Source: Bacteriovorax stolpii
Lineage (GTDB): Bacteria > Bdellovibrionota > Bacteriovoracia > Bacteriovoracales > Bacteriovoracaceae
DNA: 7,140 nucleotides
NCBI GenBank assembly: GCA_945890905.1
Contig: CAMDDI010000177.1
Span: 1 to 7,140, forward strand
Direction of reading: 5' to 3'
Positions 1 through 4,872 of the stretch are shown here, in pieces. The notes under the pieces were generated by a model. The model had not been told where the DNA came from and did no database searches. It saw nothing but the letters and a program-made list of their open reading frames with translations. Numbering within the stretch: position 1 is the first letter of the stretch; each line of letters begins with the position of its first letter. The translations under genes and the position numbers were made by a program.

Positions 1-1
1 A

Positions 2-793
2 TTTTTTGGCTTCACTCACTGTCCTCATGTGTGCCCGTTGACTCTAAGAAATATTGCGCGCATGGAAAAATCCCTTCCGCTCGAGCTTCAAGATAGACTC
101 AAAGTTATTTTCATTTCGGTTGATCCAGCTCGCGACAACATGAATGTGCTAAGTAAACACATGGAGAAGTTTAGTAAAAACTTTATCGCTGGAACTGATA
201 CTGAAGATAAGCTTCAAGAGATCTTGCAAAAGTTCGGTGCCCGTTACTCAAAGACCCAAACTAAAGATAAGCGTGTCTTCTTCGATCATACCTCCCAAGT
301 TTTTGTGATCAATGCTCGCGGACATTGGGTGGATTCACTTGCCTATGATTCAACCGCTGAAGACTTCAAAAAAGCTTACATTTCTGCCAACGCCAAGAGA
401 GAGCTTCCACCACAACCAGAGAGAGATATAGAATTGTTAGGCGAAAATAAGACCTGTTCTCTAACAGAGAAAGCTTGTGAGATCAAAACTTCACTAGGAG
501 TAATAACTCTGGGGTTTGACTCAGCTCCAGTGATGGTGAACAAGAAATTAAAAATAAAGGCTGCAACTTCACAAGAAAGCTTTCAGCCTTTTGAACTGGA
601 CTTTGAAGGTCTTGATCAAGACATGGGATTTATTCGTACGACTTTTAATAAGAGTTCAGCCAAAAATTATGAAGCCGATATCACCCTTCCAGTTTGCGAT
701 CTTCCCCGTATGAGATGGAAGGCAAAACTCATTCTAAAGAATGCCCAAGGTACTGAGAAGGGTGTGATATTTAACTTTATAACCAAGAATTAA
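2..793 (+). CDS. SCO1/SenC-family copper chaperone / thiol-disulfide protein with extra C-terminal domain (5' end outside window)
   Basis: The reading frame is open to the left edge; 263 residues are visible, so the true start and any membrane anchor or signal peptide lie outside. A GTG at 29 falls between the two motif cysteines and cannot be the start. The visible part opens with FFGFTHCPHVCP, the SCO CxxxC copper/redox motif (Cys at visible residues 7 and 11). It is followed by the thioredoxin-fold segment ending ISVDPARD (near 38-45) and by FFDHTSQVFVINARG, whose His (about residue 96) matches the third copper ligand of SCO proteins. Known family role: delivering copper to, or reducing, the CuA site of cytochrome c oxidase on the outer face of the inner membrane. 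The SCO fold should end near residue 130. About 110 further residues (from about 152) form a separate β-rich domain with Cys152, Cys159, a DMGF motif, Cys232 and Met237. The frame ends with TAA, convergent with the ribosomal operon. The family call is secure; the role of the C-terminal domain is unknown. Confidence 0.93.
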   Translation, partial: FFGFTHCPHVCPLTLRNIARMEKSLPLELQDRLKVIFISVDPARDNMNVLSKHMEKFSKNFIAGTDTEDKLQEILQKFGARYSKTQTKDKRVFFDHTSQVFVINARGHWVDSLAYDSTAEDFKKAYISANAKRELPPQPERDIELLGENKTCSLTEKACEIKTSLGVITLGFDSAPVMVNKKLKIKAATSQESFQPFELDFEGLDQDMGFIRTTFNKSSAKNYEADITLPVCDLPRMRWKAKLILKNAQGTEKGVIFNFITKN

Positions 794-999
794 CGGCAAT
801 TATCAATACCTAGAATTTTGAACTCATCTTCTTTTACAAAATATTGATCATAGCGAGTTGAGATCTCGCACAGCTGATATAACAATGTTTTTCATTACCC
901 AACCTAGACTGAAGCCCCCTTGTAAAATCGCCATTTTTGAGCAAAAAAAAGAGGCTCCATTCGGAGCCTCTTTTGATGTGTGTCTGAAAATTCGAAATA
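794..999. other. convergent intergenic region without a convincing gene
   Basis: This stretch separates the SCO gene from rpsI. Its right part holds the hairpin terminator at 943-974. The left part (794-942) contains a short GCGAG/CTCGC hairpin (853-869) around a GAGATC core and no reading frame with a supported start. I see no tRNA-like or riboswitch-like fold in it. Confidence 0.6.
943..974 (-). terminator. Rho-independent terminator of rplM-rpsI, probably bidirectional
   Basis: A perfect 8-bp GC-rich inverted repeat, GAGGCTCC (951-958) and GGAGCCTC (963-970), encloses a 4-base loop. Read on the minus strand it is followed by eight consecutive T (950-943), the classic intrinsic terminator pattern, and it starts about 30 bases after the rpsI stop codon. 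On the plus strand the same stem is followed by four T (971-974), so it can also stop transcripts from the SCO gene, though probably less efficiently. The A-tract and T-tract on either side can extend the stem by four A-T pairs. Confidence 0.9.
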
Positions 1000-1401
1000 T
1001 TAACGTTTAGAGAACTGGTACGATTTACGTGCACCAGATTTACCGTATTTCTTACGCTCAACTTTTCTTGGGTCACGAGTAAGGAAGCCAGCAGCTTTCA
1101 ACTCAGGACGAGAATTAGGAGCGAGTTTAAGAAGAGCGCGAGCAATTCCTAAACGGATAGCACCGGCCTGACCAGTAACTCCGCCGCCTTTAACGTTGAT
1201 TTTGAAATCGTATTTGTCGTTCTCTTTGAGGAGATTCAACGGCTGATAAACGATGTAACGAGAAGTTGCTTTAGGGAAATAATTTCCAACTTCGCGAGTG
1301 TTGATAACGATTTTTCCAGTACCACGAGAAACGTAAACTCTTGCTACAGAAGTTTTACGACGACCGATGGTGTGAAGATCATAAGATTTAGCTTTGCTCA
1401 T
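1000..1401 (-). CDS. rpsI: 30S ribosomal protein S9 (uS9)
   Basis: The 133-residue protein is close to the usual length (about 130). uS9 sits in the head of the small subunit, and its C-terminal tail reaches the P-site tRNA. The recognisable blocks are GRRKTSVARV (about 13-22), GTGKIVIN (27-34), the VKGGGVTGQAGAIRLGIARAL stretch (about 70-90), FLTRDPRKVERKKYG (about 106-120) and the very basic tail ending SFQ/YQFSKR-type, with the invariant Lys-Arg at the C-terminus. Those last two residues are the ones that contact tRNA in the family. The ATG is preceded by GGAAG at a suitable distance. The gene follows rplM after only 15 bases, the conserved rplM-rpsI order, so the two are one transcript. 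A strong terminator lies just downstream. Nothing appears truncated. Confidence 0.98.
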   Translation of the reverse strand: MSKAKSYDLHTIGRRKTSVARVYVSRGTGKIVINTREVGNYFPKATSRYIVYQPLNLLKENDKYDFKINVKGGGVTGQAGAIRLGIARALLKLAPNSRPELKAAGFLTRDPRKVERKKYGKSGARKSYQFSKR

Positions 1402-1416
1402 ATTATTCTTCCTTAA

Positions 1417-1863
1417 TTAAATGTCGAACTTAAGTGCTTCAGGTTTCTGAGCTTCGTGACCGTGAGTTGGACCCACAACAACCTTAAGCTTAGTTAACTG
1501 TTTGCGACCTAATGTGTTTTTACCAAGCATACCTTTAACGGCTTCAAACATAATAAGCTCAGGGTGCTTCTCAAGCTGAACCTTAGCTTTACGCTCTTTG
1601 ATCCCACCAATGTGGTTAGTATGCCAGTTGTAGTTTTTATCGTTCCACTTGTTACCAGTGAAGCGAACTTTCTCAGCATTGATGATGATAACAAAGTCAC
1701 CAGCGTCCATGTGAGTAGTATAAGTAGTCTTGTGCTTACCTTTGAGAACTTTAGCAATCTCAGATGCGAGACGACCAACGACCATATCCGTAGCATCAAC
1801 CACAAACCATTTTTTGGTCTCTGATTCAGCTTTCGTGATCGTATACGATTTTTGAGTGATCAT
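1417..1863 (-). CDS. rplM: 50S ribosomal protein L13 (uL13)
   Basis: The 148-residue protein is slightly longer than the E. coli protein (142). uL13 is an early-assembling large-subunit protein that binds 23S rRNA. The visible family blocks are KKWFVVDATDMVVGRLAS (about 17-34), LKGKHKTTYTTHMDAGDFVIIINA (about 41-64), VRFTGNKWNDK, HIGGIKER, AVKGMLGKNTLGRKQLTKLKV (about 111-131) and the ending GHEAQKPEALKFDI. The frame stays open further upstream to a TTG at 1929, but the ATG at 1863 is chosen. It gives the normal uL13 N-terminus, has GGAAGG six bases upstream, and the extra 22 codons would run through the promoter. The gene is first in the rplM-rpsI operon, and the stop is TAA. Confidence 0.98.
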   Translation of the reverse strand: MITQKSYTITKAESETKKWFVVDATDMVVGRLASEIAKVLKGKHKTTYTTHMDAGDFVIIINAEKVRFTGNKWNDKNYNWHTNHIGGIKERKAKVQLEKHPELIMFEAVKGMLGKNTLGRKQLTKLKVVVGPTHGHEAQKPEALKFDI

Positions 1864-1869
1864 AATCAA

Positions 1870-1875
1870 CCTTCC
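1870..1875 (-). promoter_or_regulatory. Shine-Dalgarno site that fixes the rplM start
   Basis: On the minus strand the sequence reads GGAAGG, six bases before the ATG at 1863-1861. It supports the short L13 form over the upstream TTG that is also in frame. Confidence 0.85.
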
Positions 1876-1899
1876 ATTAATAGAAAAAAAATTTAACCC

Positions 1900-1929
1900 C
1901 TTATATTGGATTATGCGGCCGTACGTCAA
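1900..1929 (-). promoter_or_regulatory. sigma-70-type promoter for rplM-rpsI
   Basis: On the minus strand, TTGACG (1929-1924; 5 of 6 to the -35 consensus) and TATAAG (1905-1900; 5 of 6 to the -10 consensus) are separated by 18 bases. Transcription would begin near 1893, giving a short leader of about 30 bases. That leader has an eight-T run just upstream of the GGAAGG ribosome site. The position is right for an operon promoter: after the Omp85 gene ends and before the rplM start. It is predicted from sequence only; read-through from the upstream genes is also possible, since no strong terminator separates them. Confidence 0.7.
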
Positions 1930-1995
1930 GAAAACTTCTAAGCCAGCTTGCTAAGGGCCAGCGGTAAGTCTTCAGGCTCTTCTAAAATTCGGGGA

Positions 1996-4872
1996 TTAAA
2001 AGAAGCCGATTGACACATGGAAGCGTCCGGGGGTCTCCAAGTTACCATTAATATCTTTTTTTCTCAAGAGCTTTAAGCCGTAGTCAAAGTCCAAAGTTCC
2101 AACCGGGGTTATGACTTTGAATGTCACGCCTGCCGAACTTCGAAGTTCGCCAAGATCCACTTGATCTACGTAGACGCGGCCCGCGTCAAGAAAGACTCCG
2201 GCCATGAGGGAATCATTTATAAAGTAGCGCGGCTCAAGTTTAAAGTTAGTGAGGAAGGCGCGATTTTGAACCCGGACTTGGGAAATGTCCTGACGATTGG
2301 TGAGTTTGTTAATTTCTTCATCAGTAAACCCGCGAACAATATCCATCCCCGACAAACGGAACACTTTAATGTTGGGAATGTAGCCTTTGGTTTGTTTTAC
2401 GGTATCAGTTGATCCAGAAGGCCCATTTTGAATTTCGTTGGGCTTTCCATCTTCCCCGTTCACAAGTTCTTTTGCCAAGTTTTCTTGAACCCCGGCCACG
2501 ACTGAAATGGCGACTGTCCCATTTTTGAAGGGAAGGTAGAAGCGATTGCGGGAGATAAATTTATAGAAATTAATCGTGAGATCATTTGTTTCTTGCGATA
2601 GGAAATAAGGATTAGCAAATTCACAAGAAGCATTAAAGAAAGCTCCCTTCACAGGAAGGGTCTGACTATTTCTCATGTCATAGGTTAAACTCGGAGTTAC
2701 AGCACCAATGTTAAAGCTTCCGTTATCCCGTTCTTCAGAGGCATCTGATTGAGTAATTTTTTCTAATTGGTGACGAAAAGATGAGGAGAAGCGCTTAGTC
2801 CAATCACGGGTGAAAGTGTTGTTGACTCTCATGATATCACCGTCAAAGGAATAGAAGCGCTTTCTTTGGAATGAGAGCCCTAAACTGTAATCCACATTCG
2901 TGTCCCAAAGATCTCCCTGAGTAAAGATGGCGCTGGTATTGTATTCAGTCAGACGCTTACGTTCTTTTCTTCGGCGTGGATCAAAGACTTGATAGTTGAG
3001 ACGCTGGTTAACTTGTCCTGTCAGAGTGATGGCTCGGTTGGCCCCACCAATATTAGTATAGGAAGCTGTTCCTGTTAGTTTAATACCTAAATCCGTTCGA
3101 TAGCCCGGTGCAAATTCCAAAAGACCGTAATCTCTTTCAGAAACACGAATAATCATGTCTGTGGTAGCACTTTGAGAATTATGCTTAACGGGAGTAACTG
3201 AAACTGTATTAAATAAACCGGTTGCTGAAATGGCAGCTTCTATCTCGCGAGTTTTACTCGGTGTGATGATTTCATCTTTTTCGATTTTTACTTTCTTAAG
3301 AATGACTCTTTTCCGAGTTTTATAATTTCCTAAGTAAAGAATTCGATTAAGGCGAACAATGGGTCCAGAGTGAATAACAAAATGAATATCAACATCCGCT
3401 CCACTTTTAGAATAGCTCACCATGGAATCTTCAGCGGCATTTGTTACTTCGGCAAAGTAATAACCACTCTCTTGAAGGCTCACGGCGACTTTTTTAATAT
3501 CCTCTACTAAAGAGATAGGGTTAAAAGGCTGGCCTACTTTATTCGTCATCTCGGCTAAGGCCCTATCTTCGAAATCTAAAGGAAGTCCTTCAAAGGTCAC
3601 TCCCCTCACAAAAGCGCGCTGACCTTCTTGAATGATGTATTCTATATTGGAAGAATGCTTACCCTCATCAAAAGTTTTAATAGGACCTTGGATTTTGACT
3701 TGAACAAATCCCTTGGTTATATAGCGGTTCTTCAAATAGCCTACAAAGTAATTAAAATATTCTTGGTCATAGTATCGGATGGATGCCAGTTCAAAGGCTT
3801 CCTTATCAAACATTTTTTTGAGCTTCTCTTTGGTGAAATATGAATTTCCTTGGAATGAAACATCAACCAGACGGGTCTTATATTTTTCATCAAAAGTAAT
3901 GCGATAAAGAGTAACGACTTCAGCGTACTTATTAGTAAATTTCGAAATATCCACTTTGATCGATGTATTGAGCATGGCCTTGGTCACATAGTAATCACTA
4001 ATCGCCTGCTTCAAGACAGCCTCAGTGAGAGGACGTTTGAACTTACGGAATAGATCAGTCAGAAATGTGAGCATTCCCAGGTGATCATCTTTATGAAGAT
4101 TTTTAAAATCAAAAGCGAAGAGCTGATCGTTATGAATATTGAGATCTAAAGTAACTCTCTCTTTTTTCATAACAGGAGTAAAATCCATACTGATCAAATA
4201 ATAACCGTAGGAGAAAAGTTCTTTTTGAGCTTCATCTAAAAAGAACTTAAATTTGGCACTTTCAAAAGGTCGATTATAAAACTTGGTAAATTTGCGTTTC
4301 AAAAATTCTTTTACATAAGAAGAACTGGTATTTGATTTGATGTTTTTAAATATTACGGGGCGACCTAGTGTGATAGCGATGTTAATCGTTACATTGTCAG
4401 AGGTTTGAAATATCTCATAGGTGTGAGAATTGAATGGGTAACCCATGCTTTCAATCTTTTTCTGAATTCCATCGATACTGATTTTCAATTTTTGAGCTTC
4501 AAAAAAATCACCTTCTTTAATGATTACTAGCTGTGAAGGATCAGTTTCTAAGTTTCTGTCGGTGAAACCAATGTTAATTTCTTTGATAACCGGTTTGAGT
4601 TTAAAATCAATAGTGAGGCTGTATTTACTATCTAGTTCAAGAATTTGATAGGAGAAACTTTGATAGCCGCCATCTGAAGACATGAGTCTTAAGGTATCTT
4701 TTAAATGAACTAAACTGCGGTATTCACCGGTGAGATTTCCAAATTTAACTCTGCGCTCTTCACACATGCGTGATTTTGGACAATTAACTGCCACTTCAAC
4801 AAGATTGAGTGTCTGCGCCCAACCTGTGCCTACAAACGACATAACGAAGATGAAAAACCAAGCAATCTTCAT
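1996..4872 (-). CDS. Omp85-superfamily outer-membrane assembly protein (BamA/TamA family), about seven POTRA-like repeats plus β-barrel
   Basis: The protein has 958 residues. It starts with a signal peptide (MKIAWFFIFVMSFVGTGWA, likely cut before Gln20), as expected for an outer-membrane protein. By eye the periplasmic part divides into about seven POTRA-like units at roughly 22-92, 95-170, 173-246, 250-330, 333-416, 420-503 and 506-580. The first is the most divergent and has a Cys31/Cys37 pair. The C-terminal barrel (about 582-958) shows the Omp85 hallmarks: VRGF (846-849), FLDAGRVY (894-901), SAGVTFKVITPVGTLDFDYG (about 912-931) and a terminal Phe (FHVSIGFF). The family inserts β-barrel proteins into the outer membrane. 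The ATG at 4872 is preferred over a GTG at 4884: it gives the clean signal peptide, has AGGTGG eight bases upstream, and overlaps the tamB stop as ATGA. E. coli BamA has five POTRAs and TamA three, so this is longer than both. The tamB neighbour favours a TamA-like role, but the housekeeping BamA cannot be excluded. Confidence 0.95.
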   Translation of the reverse strand: MKIAWFFIFVMSFVGTGWAQTLNLVEVAVNCPKSRMCEERRVKFGNLTGEYRSLVHLKDTLRLMSSDGGYQSFSYQILELDSKYSLTIDFKLKPVIKEINIGFTDRNLETDPSQLVIIKEGDFFEAQKLKISIDGIQKKIESMGYPFNSHTYEIFQTSDNVTINIAITLGRPVIFKNIKSNTSSSYVKEFLKRKFTKFYNRPFESAKFKFFLDEAQKELFSYGYYLISMDFTPVMKKERVTLDLNIHNDQLFAFDFKNLHKDDHLGMLTFLTDLFRKFKRPLTEAVLKQAISDYYVTKAMLNTSIKVDISKFTNKYAEVVTLYRITFDEKYKTRLVDVSFQGNSYFTKEKLKKMFDKEAFELASIRYYDQEYFNYFVGYLKNRYITKGFVQVKIQGPIKTFDEGKHSSNIEYIIQEGQRAFVRGVTFEGLPLDFEDRALAEMTNKVGQPFNPISLVEDIKKVAVSLQESGYYFAEVTNAAEDSMVSYSKSGADVDIHFVIHSGPIVRLNRILYLGNYKTRKRVILKKVKIEKDEIITPSKTREIEAAISATGLFNTVSVTPVKHNSQSATTDMIIRVSERDYGLLEFAPGYRTDLGIKLTGTASYTNIGGANRAITLTGQVNQRLNYQVFDPRRRKERKRLTEYNTSAIFTQGDLWDTNVDYSLGLSFQRKRFYSFDGDIMRVNNTFTRDWTKRFSSSFRHQLEKITQSDASEERDNGSFNIGAVTPSLTYDMRNSQTLPVKGAFFNASCEFANPYFLSQETNDLTINFYKFISRNRFYLPFKNGTVAISVVAGVQENLAKELVNGEDGKPNEIQNGPSGSTDTVKQTKGYIPNIKVFRLSGMDIVRGFTDEEINKLTNRQDISQVRVQNRAFLTNFKLEPRYFINDSLMAGVFLDAGRVYVDQVDLGELRSSAGVTFKVITPVGTLDFDYGLKLLRKKDINGNLETPGRFHVSIGFF

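Noticed and set aside
853..869. GCGAG/CTCGC inverted repeat in the intergenic region.
   Set aside because: It has only five pairs and no T run, so there is no basis for a terminator or regulatory call.
790..891. A 33-codon open stretch on the minus strand ending in TAA inside the SCO stop region, with protein-like composition (its last residues read KILGIDNCR).
   Set aside because: It is closed upstream by TGA at 892-894 and has only a TTG near its beginning, with no ribosome site. It would need a frameshift to be a gene remnant. Without a recognisable homologue it is best treated as chance.
834..1076. An 80-codon minus-strand frame overlapping the end of rpsI and the terminator.
   Set aside because: It is out of frame with rpsI, runs through the terminator hairpin, and its sequence has no protein-like features.
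1509..1824. Open frames on both strands across rplM.
   Set aside because: They are shadows of the L13 coding sequence, whose own frame matches the family along its full length.
1938..1962. Imperfect direct repeat CTAAGCCAGC / CTAAGGGCCAGC and an overlapping weak hairpin (1938-1955), between the Omp85 stop and the rplM promoter.
   Set aside because: The hairpin has six pairs with one mismatch and is followed by only four T after AAG, so it is too weak to call a terminator. The direct repeat is too short to call an operator.
2161..3843. Plus-strand open frames of about 70-85 codons within the Omp85 gene.
   Set aside because: They lie antisense to a gene with clear family motifs and have no ribosome site or recognisable product.
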